The position numbers and the translations under genes were made by a program. Source: Auanema rhodensis (Eukaryota > Nematoda > Chromadorea > Rhabditida > Rhabditidae). From it: DNA of 64,000 nucleotides. The notes under the pieces are model-generated. The model did not search any database, was not told where the DNA came from, and was given only the letters and a program-made list of their open reading frames with translations. Each line of letters starts with the position of its first letter. The stretch's first letter is position 1. This document shows positions 54,165 through 64,000 of this stretch, one piece after another. Location: positions 8,070,131 to 8,134,130 of the forward strand of contig OZ059894.1 of assembly GCA_964057225.1 (NCBI GenBank). The letters run 5' to 3'.

Positions 54165-55022
54165 AAACGATGGTGAGAAATTAAAAAAAACTGCTGATTT
54201 ATTTGATGAAAGATAAGAATTTCATAAGTTATTATCAGTATATGTTAGGGAATTATTATTAGTGAAAACAATGAAAGGAATTTCTATTCAAAAATATTAA
54301 ACCTCGAATATAGCAAAAACTTCATATAATATAGTTCGTTGTTGATGTTTTCTTTCCTAATAAATTTATCTGTCAACTTTTTCCATTTGATAAATTTTCA
54401 TTACGATGCTACTGAAAATATGATAATTAGTAATTTCTCCCTCGATAAACTGAAATTGATGATAAACAAAAAATGAGTAGGAACAGCTGATATACGTTTT
54501 GTATTGATGATACCATCATCATAATATTTATATCTTTTTTCAATTAAATAATTCATAAACTATTAAATTATATATTTTTTCTTGATGAATTCATACATAT
54601 GTCATGATTTAATTTTTACATGAGGCGGATTTTAGAGCGAAAGCGTAATGACCTTTCAGTTTGTTCAGTCATTAATGCACAATTATCTGTAGAGCATGTG
54701 AAGTGATAATCATTACAAAGTATGATTTTCACTATATTTGTCTTACAACCGAGTTAATGGATGTTTCGAATGCATGATGTTAATCAGTTTTCATGCCTAA
54801 GCCTAAAGCTTCATCTTCGAAGGATGACTACTGTAGGGAGTTAAAGTAGCTAATACGATGGGAACAGGAATCAACATACGTTCTCTAAAAAAAGTTATGA
54901 TGAATTCTAATGATTGCATGTCTATTTTCTATTTTTGTTTACTAAGTTATGTTATTTGGGGATCTTATTCACGAACCAGTTCATTCATTTGCCCTTCTTA
55001 CTCACTCTTCTGAATCGTTATC
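54165..55022. other. Intergenic, AT-rich
   Basis: No exon is supported on either strand. This stretch should hold the promoter of the small secreted protein at 55023. Confidence 0.5.
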
Positions 55023-55303
55023 ATGAAGCTCGTCGTAATTTTCTTTATCTGTCTTTCACTACAAAAAGTTCAATCAGAATGTGGTTGCAAACCATTACCA
55101 GGAAGTCTGTATTTTTTATATATTAATCACATACAATTAGTTTATCTCAAGAATGCTGTCGTGGACACCCGAGTGAGCCTGAATGTTGTTACTTCAATGT
55201 GAAAGCTACTTTGCATGAGCCGAAGCTACAACAGTATTCTCTGAATCTACAATCCTTGGACAATAACGTGGAAGAACTACCTAGCCTTAACTTGCCGCCT
55301 TAG
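55023..55303 (+). CDS. Small secreted cysteine-rich protein
   Basis: Two exons (55023-55104, 55152-55303) join in phase to give 77 residues. A classical signal peptide (MKLVVIFFICLSLQKVQS) is followed by a tight cysteine cluster, ECGCKPLPGKCC and RGHPSEPECCYF, with the pattern C.C......CC.......CC, and then a cysteine-free tail rich in Leu/Asn/Glu ending LNLPP. The pattern suggests a small disulfide-stabilised peptide domain, but I do not recognise the family. It could be a matrix, signalling or defence peptide. Its neighbour at 55791 is also a small secreted protein but unrelated in sequence. Confidence 0.6.
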
Positions 55304-55744
55304 CGCCATGTCAGAAAAGCTTACTGAAATTTAAAAAAACTTGTAGGATTTTTATACCTTTTCAGTCCACTAGCCATTTGTATCGCAATGTACATAATGC
55401 GTTTTTATCTTTTCCAACCCATTATCTGGTATTATAACTATAATAAAAGTAAACAAAACTTTTGTTTAGCAAATATATATGATTTCATGTAAATTTATTG
55501 ACATACATATAGTTTTCATGTTTTTTTTATATATTACATATAAAGTATTCAAATTTCAAAAATACATTTAAATTTCAATAGTGAGAATTTTATGAATCAA
55601 ATTCTCGATGATTAATTTTTGAAAAAAGACCAATTTCTTAAGCATCCCGGTTAGTTAAAAGAGGAGGCGTTTAAAACTTTAAGTACAATGAAGCCAATGT
55701 TGTTATTCTTCATCTGCTCAACGTTCACCTAGAGGGCCTGATAC

Positions 55745-55754
55745 TATATAAATA
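55745..55754 (+). promoter_or_regulatory. TATA box of the acidic secreted protein gene
   Basis: TATATAAATA about 40 bases upstream of the ATG at 55791. This short spacing leaves a 5' leader of only about ten bases. Confidence 0.55.
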
Positions 55755-55790
55755 CCATAGAAGATCGAAACCCGAATTAAAGCAGTCATT

Positions 55791-56304
55791 ATGAAATTCT
55801 TACTTCTTCTTTCTGCTTGCCTATTCTCGGTAACAGCTTTCAGTTTATTCCATAGAAAAACACATGCTCCAACTACTGAACTTCCAATTACAACAACGGT
55901 GTTAGATTATCACTATTTCTATTTATTACAATTTATCCTTTAGACTTCTTCTGAACCAACACCAACAGAAATCATTTTAGAAACCACTACTGACGATTCA
56001 CATGAAACCAGTGGTGTAATTAACTAAATGTTGTATTTTTATGAGAACTATTATGAATCTTTCCAGGAAATTGAAACAACTTCTGAAGACACACCTTTGG
56101 ACGATGTACCAGAAGGATCAGGCCTTTCTGATGAAGAAGAATTTGATGAAAAAGTTAGTTTTGAGTTTCCTATAATTTAGACTTTCGAAACTTCATTTTG
56201 TACAGGAAATCGATGACGATTCTGAAGTACAAATTGTTCTGCAAGATGGAGCTAATTTGGAAGGATTTGCTCTGTTAGACTCTCTTTTACCTATTTTCCA
56301 CTAA
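55791..56304 (+). CDS. Small secreted Ser/Thr- and acid-rich protein with a GSG site
   Basis: Four exons (55791-55898, 55944-56015, 56067-56153, 56206-56304) join in phase to give 121 residues. Signal peptide MKFLLLLSACLFSVTA, then a threonine-rich mucin-like stretch (ITTTTSSEPTPTEI), then an acidic segment with PEGSGLSDEEEFDE. A Gly-Ser-Gly between acidic residues is the usual chondroitin attachment context, as in the CPG proteins, so a small proteoglycan or O-glycosylated matrix protein is likely. The C-terminus is LLDSLLPIFH. A TATA box is present. No cysteine motif; the family is not recognised. Confidence 0.7.
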
Positions 56305-56547
56305 TTTGTTCACATTACTACTGTATTTATGCTATTATCTTTCTAAAAGAAATTTCCAATTTATAGCTTTTCAAACTTATTTCTGTTGAAATTAGTTTGC
56401 GAACAATGTTTTTTCTAAACGCCATAAACTACACAATTTTATGAAAAAAATAAATTAATCGTGCATGTGAAAAGTTTAAAAAAAGCTTATAATGATTATT
56501 TATGAAAAATATATAAAGAAATGATCAACAAAAACGCAAAAATATTT
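56305..56547. other. 3' flank of the acidic secreted gene
   Basis: AT-rich, with an AATAAA-like signal near 56446. No gene is seen. Confidence 0.5.
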
Positions 56548-56564
56548 CGCTCCCGGGTGGGCTC

Positions 56565-56600
<36 letters not shown>

Positions 56601-56620
56601 GCCTATTGCGCCACGGAAGC
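56548..56620 (-). tRNA. tRNA-Asn (GTT anticodon)
   Basis: Minus-strand cloverleaf of 73 bases: acceptor stem GCTTCCG pairing with CGGGAGC, D-arm with GCGCAATAGGCAGCGC, anticodon loop CTGTTAA with GTT, and a T-arm with GGTTCGAGCC. No intron. It lies between two protein genes on a compact stretch. Confidence 0.95.
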
Positions 56621-57377
56621 AACGAGAAACTTTTCTCAAGTTGTGGTCAACTATATAAAACTAGAATTGAAATCTTAAAACCTTTAAATAAACTAAAAAC
56701 AATCATAGATTTTGCAGAGAACCGAGCTTATGAAGTTTTATATATACGCTAAGATAATAGACTATGCCAATAAACGGAATATAACATTAGGCGAGATCTT
56801 TAAACTAGAAATGTCTTTCGATTCAGATCACCTTTCACGAGCATTCATGAATAGTAAATATTAGAAGTTCCGGTATTTTCTTGGACTAAATTATTCTATC
56901 TCAAAAGCACAGGAAGAACACCTATTATCATGGCAACAAGAACCACTTTCTCATCAGGACTAAGACTTTTGTTCGAAATTAATTCAAAGTATTTTGAGCT
57001 TTCTTAACAATGACAAAATAAAATTACTTTATTCACTAAAAATATTTTAGATGACAAGAAAATCAAATGCAAATTAGCGGAATCAAATATTTTTTAATGA
57101 ATTTTCAATAGTACTCCGCGTAAGAAATACGTTGAACAGGTGAAGAAATCAAAGATTCAAAAGAAAAACAAAAAAAAATGAAATTGAATCAACTAAACAA
57201 ACTAGAAGTTGAAATTTCTCTCACGAAAGTAAAATAGCTTGAGTAGAGATTTGCAGTAAAATCTTCAAAGACAAATAGAAATGGAGAGGGTTTTCACAAT
57301 CAAACTCTAAGATATTTGATCAAATCACTACTAATATTTGAGCTTTAACTCTTCTGACCTACTTCAAAAGAAACAGT
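56621..57377. other. Intergenic between tRNA-Asn and glutaredoxin-3
   Basis: AT-rich and without a supported exon. Confidence 0.5.
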
Positions 57378-58808
57378 TTAAGCTTTTTTTGGCAAACTGG
57401 CAACAAAGTCTTGATCTTCCAATTCTTCTCTAAAAAATTTTTCCGTTGGAGGGTATATAACAAGTGGCTTACCTAAGGACATCGAGCCCTCCAATCAGTT
57501 CGCCATCAAGATAAATTTGAGGGAATGTGGGCCATTTCGAGTATATCTAAACAAAATAATTTTAAAAAGGTTGTGAGAGATATCTATACTTTCAAGTTCT
57601 GACGAACATCTTCATCACCTAAGATATCAAACGTGCCATAGTCGGCATTGATGTTGTTCAAAATTTCAACAATGTGTCGAGAGAAACCTAAGGCATATTA
57701 TTTAAAGAGTCCGCACAGAAAATAGTACCGCAACGGGGCTGTTGTGGATCTCCCTTCATGAAAAGCATAAGTTTATGAGATGAAATCAATTCTTTCAAAC
57801 GTGTGTTTATATCTGTGGAATCCTGGAATACAATACGTGATAATATATGAAATAATTCAGCAAAATACTTACTGTTGCAGTTGAGTCACTTTTTTTTGGT
57901 AAGCTCTTAACGAAATCAGCATCATCAAACTCCTCTCTAAGAATAATTGGCGTTCTAAGAAAAAATCATTTAAAAAAAACCTTATGACGTCGAGACCACC
58001 AAGCAATTCTCCGTTCAAGTATACTTGAGGGTATGTGGGCCAATTGGAAAACTCCTAAAATAATATTTTGGAATTTGATGAAACATTCAGAAATACCTTT
58101 AATCCCTGTCTAACTTCTTCATCGGAAAGAATATCGAAATGACCATATTGCAAAGAATGAGAATTCATCATTTCAACAAGTTGTCGAGAAAATCCTCAAA
58201 ACATTGTAGGTTAAAAACAAAAAAAAAGTAATTTGAACTAACCACATCTAGGTTGTTCTGGAGATCCCTTGATGAAGATCATAAGCTTATGTGACTTGAC
58301 TAGCGATGATAATCTATCATTTAAGCTCTAAAACAAAATATATAAAAAAATAATTTCAGACAGTTCGTACAACAGGAGCCGCAGAAGATAAAACAGATGC
58401 TCCGGTAGTAAGTTCAACAACTTTCTGTCTAATATCAGATGGGTTATAGCCATTAACACGTCCAACCTCTTTAGCACCCTGAAGGAATAAAACAATATTG
58501 AATAAATAGGAAACTTATATTACCTGGAAAAAGAGAATTGTGGGAGCGGCGGAGATTTTATATTTATACGAAACTTTGGAAACAGCTTCAGCATCGATGT
58601 TAGCCACATTAACATCTTTGCACTCTTTAACAAGGGCATCCAGAAAGATATTCATCTGATCACATGAAGGAGCCCAAGATGCAGAAAAATGAACAATGTT
58701 GATTCTGAAAAGCGCCAATAATTTTGAGGATATAAATGTCATTCGTTACCCAGCACCCTTTATGAAAGCTTCGAATGCAGCATTATCAGTAAGACTGTTA
58801 ATAGACAT
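57378..58808 (-). CDS. glrx-3: Glutaredoxin-3 (PICOT), monothiol
   Basis: Cytosolic/nuclear multidomain monothiol glutaredoxin that handles Fe-S clusters. Domain order is thioredoxin-like (active-site equivalent [11 protein letters not shown]), then two glutaredoxin domains, each with the monothiol cluster-binding motif CGFS ([14 protein letters not shown] and [14 protein letters not shown]). Each also has the [18 protein letters not shown] and GGLDV motifs. The protein is about 340 residues, starting [15 protein letters not shown] and ending ASLPKKA. Exons are short with about 45-nt introns. A ttttcag acceptor six bases before the ATG is a likely trans-splice site. The two glutaredoxin domains are unusually alike, so the second may be a fairly recent internal duplication or under conversion. 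Confidence 0.95.
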
Positions 58809-58942
58809 TACTCCCTGAAAACATTAAATGTGATTTAACCATTACTACATGAGATTTAATAAAATCAATCCATAGCTTGAACAAAAATTAAAGAAAAAGT
58901 TTAGAAAAGCAATCACTGAATGTGAGAATATGTCTGATATTT

Positions 58943-59089
58943 ATGTTTGATGAAGCCTACGCACTTTGTACTCAATCTGAAAGGGGGAGTTTCCGATTTA
59001 CCGAACTTCAAAGATTACTTGGATTTGAACAAGGTGAAAAATTGATATAAAGCCAATCTGTATCCTATTTAGGAACAAAATATGATTAA
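58943..59089 (+). CDS. Tiny two-exon open frame, doubtful
   Basis: Exon 58943-59033 and exon 59073-59089 join in phase across a 39-nt intron (gtgaaa...tatttag), giving 36 residues: MFDEAYALCTQSERGSFR, then FTELQRLLGFEQGTKYD. It lies 134 bp from the glrx-3 start and is divergent. The first exon looks protein-like but is short. It may be a 3' part of something longer, or chance. Confidence 0.2.
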
Positions 59090-61142
59090 TGTGAATAGTC
59101 TATATAATATACGCAATGATAAGAAGACTTTTTATACGAATATCTAATACTTTTTAGTTTCATTTTCAGTTTTATAACATAGAAAATAACAATTTTATAT
59201 ATATTTATATTTATAATTGTAATAACATTTAAATATTCAATATAGTTTCATAAATAAATTAAATCGTTCAATTAAACCAACACATTCAAAGTATTTGTAA
59301 AATACACGCTAAGATAAAGAAGTACCGTTGAAAGAAAAATATGTATGATGAGAGAGTAATTCTATCCGTTACAATGGTAATAAACTTCAGTGATGAGAAA
59401 CTATATGTCATTATTGAAATATCATCTATGGGAGCTTAGATTAGTACAAGTAGTATATGAATAACTGTTAATGATAAGAAATCGATCAACGAAGAAGCTG
59501 AAGTTAAACTATTTAAATTCTCCTTCAGATCTCAGTAATATTGAAGGCTCCTACCAAACCAAGTTGAAAAGTGATTATGTCAGAAAGTAGTTTAAGGCAA
59601 TTTAGAGTACGGGGAAAATAATTGTTTCTGTTGAATAAATCCTCAGGTTGGCAAGGACGGTATATCTCATCTTCACTGAAGCACTTTGGTAAGTTTATCA
59701 AGTTATCTGAGACATGCGATTATTTTCCTCACAGAATTGTAACTTTTCAAGTCTTAACGAGATTTTTAGCCAATTGCAACTGAATGTTATAGAGTGTAGA
59801 TATATATTGTTTGCTAGGATTATAGTATTTGATTTGTGAAGTTTTGGAAATTCTCCGTTTCAATAATAGAATCATCATGAGGATAATTCCAGGAGAGTTC
59901 AAGCTGACTTAACGACAGCTGCCCAAATAGGTGGTTCGAGAACTGTTTGGGTTTTAAAATATTAAATTTAAAAGAAGTTGTGCCTTCGTTTGTGATTTTA
60001 ATGTTAAATTTTCAATCCGATTTGGTTTTCTGACATTTTCTTTTGAATATAAAGAATAAAAAAAACATTTAAAAATAACTTTTTATCGGTTTTCTGAACG
60101 AAAAATTGCTATTTTCTTCAATAATATTGAATTTGAGTTTGAAAAGTAAACAAAAAATTAAGTATTTTTATGAATAACCTGGTATATTTTGTCCTACATT
60201 TCATAAAACTTGAGTCACAGTCTTCTTTTTCAAAAACAATCATGTTGTCATCTCATATCTGTGCCACGAATGTTTCCTTAGATCTTCAGCTTTTGAAGTT
60301 CGATCATAATTATCATATTCATATAACTAGTTTTGACTATTCTTATTTTTTGTAAGGAAAAACTTGAAAACTTGGCATTATCATGTTCATCTTAATGTTC
60401 TGTATTTTTCTTTCTTTTCTGTAGTCTATTCATAATTGATTCGAATCTTCAAAGATACATGTATAATTTTGAAAAAACACACACACTCACACACAATAGT
60501 CTGATAGGACCACAATTGAAAAAAATTGGTTTAAGGAAAACTAAGAAAATAGTCTCAGCATCATAGATAGGCAAATGAATATTACTTTTCGCTCTTCTAA
60601 CCATAATATTTTCTTTGATGATACCGATTTATGATGAAAATGACTGATAAATTTTCTATGAATTAGATGTGGGATGTATTCATGATATTACTGATGATTC
60701 ACCAAACAATCTTGAGTTCTAATCGAAGGAAGCAACGAAAAAGAAATTTATGTAATTTTTTATGTCTCGCTAGTATGTGTATTCAAATGATTTGTCATGT
60801 CGTCATTCTGCCAATGTAATCGGCCACCTCTATTCAATTTTTCCCATATACGGTTGATCCTAAACGAAGTTGTATGTTTGCTCAAGCTTGAAAAGCATCG
60901 TTAGATTTCTTATTCACTCAAATTTATTATTCGTGTATTAGAAAAAAAAAGAAAGATTTGAAGTTGGTGCATCTTCATTTTCCCATCACTGTGTGTGGTC
61001 AGGAAAGCACAGATGCTCCAAACATTACAATTATTATAAAGCATATACTTTCCTTTTTTTGTTTAGTATGAGTTATATGTGCTTTCAAGCTTCTTTGCAC
61101 CTACATTCATTATATGATTTATACTTTAAACTTTTCAGAAAT
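59090..61142. other. Intergenic, AT-rich
   Basis: Long T-rich and A-rich runs, and a CACA repeat near 60478-60497. No exon is supported on either strand apart from the possible trans-splice acceptor just before the Ly6 gene. Confidence 0.5.
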
Positions 61143-61593
61143 ATGAAAGCTGTTGTTTTATGTTTGATAGTTGTCTCTTTGGAAATCGTTCAGGCTAATC
61201 GACAATGCTATGAATACTCTTCTATGAATGGAAAGCAACTTACTGATACGACAAAGGTAATTTCAAAATTACAATATCATAAACAAAGAATTTTAGCGAA
61301 CATGTGCTCTGAATCAACAATTTTGTGTCAAAATTGATAGTGTTGTCTATGACACAGGTAAGAATACAAATACAATAACTTCCAGAGAGTGTGCATTAGG
61401 CAATACCTGTCAGGTACTTTTGAGCTTACTTTGAACCTTCTATAGAAATATTATATTACAGAAAAATGGTTGTTACGATTATCAAAATGAAAAAATCTGC
61501 TGTTGTTCAACAGATTTATGCAACTCTGGTTCATTATTCACTGGAATATCATCAATATTTGCTATGAGTGTTTATCAACTTTTACGCGGATAA
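61143..61593 (+). CDS. Ly6/uPAR-type three-finger secreted or GPI-anchored protein
   Basis: Three exons (61143-61256, 61297-61413, 61462-61593) join in phase to give 120 residues. Signal peptide MKAVVLCLIVVSLEIVQA, then a single three-finger domain: RQCYEYSSMNG, RTCALNQQFCVKI, SRECALGNTCQ, and the closing KICCCSTDLCNSG with the diagnostic CC...LCN ending. The C-terminal hydrophobic segment (FTGISSIFAMSVYQLL) fits a GPI-attachment signal, so a surface location is likely. A ttttcag acceptor four bases before the ATG suggests trans-splicing. Ly6 proteins often modulate receptors or act as matrix ligands; the target here is unknown. Confidence 0.82.
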
Positions 61594-61883
61594 TAATCAT
61601 AAAATAAGTTTTAAATGGAGATATTCAAAAACTTCAACTATCTCATCTATGTTATCTTTCACATTACTCGCCATGATATCAGTATATGTGCCTACATTGG
61701 CATTGTTTTACTTATAATTGTAATGAATCTGTTCAGATACGGCCACTTGTTTAACTTTTTAATTATTTACCAGAAATCTAAACAAAAAACCTGAATTTAG
61801 AAATGAAGATGAACAACATTAGAAACATTTTTTAGTTTTGAGAAGTTGAATGCAACCACTATGTTCATTTGATCAAATGCAAA

Positions 61884-61972
61884 ATGTGTTTCAACAATGC
61901 ATATCACGTCACGTGAAGTTTACGTGTCTCACGTAAAGTTTACGTGACATGATATGCATTGTTGAAACATAT
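61884..61972. repeat. Near-perfect foldback repeat (about 43-bp arms, 3-base loop)
   Basis: Left arm 61884-61926 and right arm 61930-61972 are inverted complements with only a few mismatches. The arms share TTTCAACAATGCATATCA and contain CACGT/ACGTG. Transcribed, it would form a long hairpin. It is probably a small foldback transposon derivative and carries no coding content. Confidence 0.85.
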
Positions 61973-64000
61973 TGGATAATAAGAATGATAATAATACAAA
62001 CTAACTATTGTTAGAAATTATAATCAAGGTATTGGATTAATTTATTATAGTTTATGAATAGTTGTCTGCAAAAAAATTGAATACTGGTTGAAAATGGTAA
62101 TAGAAAAGGTGTACTATGTATATGTCTATAGAGTTATATCTCCCTGTGTGTATACATATCTATACCAGGTGATGCATAATACAGGCCGATGCATAACAAT
62201 CTATTTCAAATTTATAATCGTCTCTTCCGTTCAATCCCTTCTCGATTTCAATTAAAAGGACACGTCATGGCCGGAAATCATTTTAGTATGATGTATTATA
62301 CAGGTATCAATAAAAAAAACATAAGTAAACATACATAGTTCTATATCGAGTTGGAACACGGATTTGTCAAATCAATTTTACGAACTCGAAAGTTCATTTT
62401 GATTACGATTCTGGAATTTTCTGCTTGACTAACCTTTCTAATGCTTCAGTGTATGTGTGGATTTCATCTTATTTCTCATTTCTTTACAAATTTGGATAAT
62501 TAATTGAAAGTTACAAGAAATCCTTCACTTCATACTGTTTATGATTAAAAGAAAAGTATGAAAACTATTTAAATGTCTTGAAAACCACAAGTAACATTAT
62601 CTTTAATCTTTCTGTATATAATAGTTTTATTGAAATGCTGCTGAAGGAAGTATAATTAAAATTCAATTATCAATAATTAATAATTAATTATATTTTAAAA
62701 TGTATCAAGACATATGTTAATTATATTCCAACTTGATACTTAGAAATTAGTCTGAAAAAATTATTTCCTCTTAATTTTAATTTATAATATAAATTTTAAA
62801 CTTTATTTAAATAATCTAACAAATCATTGTCAACCATCAGCAGTCAATTACAGTTGATTTTAATGAAGTTTTTTCTGAAATTTTAATCATTTTAAATTTA
62901 ATTACATGAATGGCTAGTTCAGACGGCTATTAGATAAGAGTTAAACTAGCATTTAGCATAATTTGAAAACGCAATTTTAGCGCAAATCATAATTGTCATT
63001 GTCTTTGTTGATTTCTCGTTAAAGCATTTCTTCTGAAAGCTAGTGTGATATTCAACTTTTCTCGTCCTTTTCATTCGTTTGAACTTCATTTCTACAACCG
63101 GCTAAGTTGAAAGATGAAGGAATATGAAACGTTTGAAAAGAAATTAGAAAACGACAGGTATGCGAGAGATACCCAGACAGCTAGAAACATTTTAGCATTG
63201 CGATTCCTATTCGTAAGCGCTTCCTCACAAAGCCGTCACACGATCAAGTCAATTTTCTGACCTGCTGTCTTCGCATTTTTTCGCCTCTTCTCGAATTTTC
63301 TGAAAGACATTATCATGCAAATTCAATTCCGTTTTCAACTGATGTCCATTTTGTCCAAGAAAGTCATCAATTTGGTCTTAATACATACATCCGTACATAC
63401 TTATTTGAAATGTTCCAATGTAAAATTTATGATCACCACTTTGAAATCATTCCCTTGTTATATTATTATATTTCTATATTCATATAAGCTTCTTTGCAAA
63501 GCATATAAACATATCTGATCTAGTTTAGCTACAGTTTTTTTCAAACCCCGCACATCATCTGAACAATCTTTCTGCTACGATCTGTTCAACTCTTCTTTAT
63601 CTTCCTCTACTTGTGTGACAACTAATGATTTCAGCTTCACTGTAGTATACATACCTGTATATATCCCAGAAATTGTGCTAATTAAGAAGAAACTGATGAA
63701 ATCAATGTCAATCATAGGCTGATCATCCGTTTGCTTTTTGAAAAACAATCATTGGGCTGTCTCAAGCCCCTGACAACCAAAAACTGTTTTCAGTGCAATT
63801 TCTCCCAATGTCATCTGTTTTTAGATCTCTTTCTCATTATTGTCTCTCATACGTTTAACTCTTATATACATAGGTATATTATCTATTTATTAAATACATT
63901 CAATACCTAGTACCATCAGCCGATCTTAGATTAAAATTTAACAAAAAATAAATAAAAACTGAATTCACGTGAATTATGAAGTGATATTTACTAGTAAATT
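61973..64000. other. Downstream intergenic region, no gene found
   Basis: AT-rich with A/T tracts. A weak first-exon-like frame (63114, MKEYETFEKKLENDR before gtatgc) is present but has no partner. The right end may contain the promoter or a long intron of a gene beyond the window. Confidence 0.5.

Noticed and set aside
63114-63260. Frame starting MKEYETFEKKLENDR with a gtatgc donor
   Set aside because: It could be a first exon of a gene beyond the window, but no second exon is visible, so it is not annotated.

Overview
This window is nuclear DNA from a nematode, probably a chromadorean. The evidence is an AT-rich background, mostly 45-60 nt introns with gtaag donors and ttttcag/tttag acceptors, a ground-like (hedgehog-related) gene, a CPG-3-like egg proteoglycan, a nematode-type receptor tyrosine kinase, a LGC-type anion channel and serpentine chemoreceptors. 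It also has a closely spaced prmt-1/mdt-17 pair that I recall being adjacent in C. elegans. Almost all genes are split, so the models were built by joining exons with matching phase. Outer coordinates of the main genes are firm; some inner junctions are estimates.

Layout. 1-2.4 kb: 3' part of the Prp39 splicing factor (+). 2.6-6.4 kb: a minus-strand membrane protein I do not recognise, with large introns; its 5' end is not found. 6.4-19.5 kb: a repeat-rich stretch with CT/GA/AT microsatellites and no convincing gene. 19.5-24.4 kb: receptor tyrosine kinase (+). 25.6-27.1 kb: ground-like secreted protein (-). 27.2-28.0 kb: a weak four-exon candidate gene (+). 28.9-31.3 kb: TMEM144 (+). 31.6-32.4 kb: CPG-3-like secreted proteoglycan (-). 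32.8-33.7 kb: a tiny basic protein (-). 33.7-40.2 kb: two related chemoreceptor-like 7TM genes (+). 40.3-43.5 kb: ACSF2-type acyl-CoA synthetase (-), one intron of which carries a 437-bp inverted-repeat element encoding the front part of an adenain/Polinton-type cysteine protease. 43.9-46.1 kb: Cys-loop anion channel (-). 49.0-53.7 kb: prmt-1 and mdt-17, probably one operon (+). 55.0-56.3 kb: two small secreted proteins (+). 56.5 kb: tRNA-Asn (-). 57.4-58.8 kb: glutaredoxin-3 (-). 61.1-61.6 kb: a Ly6/uPAR-type protein (+), followed by a near-perfect foldback repeat. 62-64 kb: no gene seen.

The genes are a normal mix of housekeeping (splicing, Mediator, arginine methylation, Fe-S/redox, lipid activation) and surface or secreted functions. 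They do not form one pathway. The most unusual item is the short transposon-like element holding a protease fragment that stops right after the presumed catalytic cysteine.
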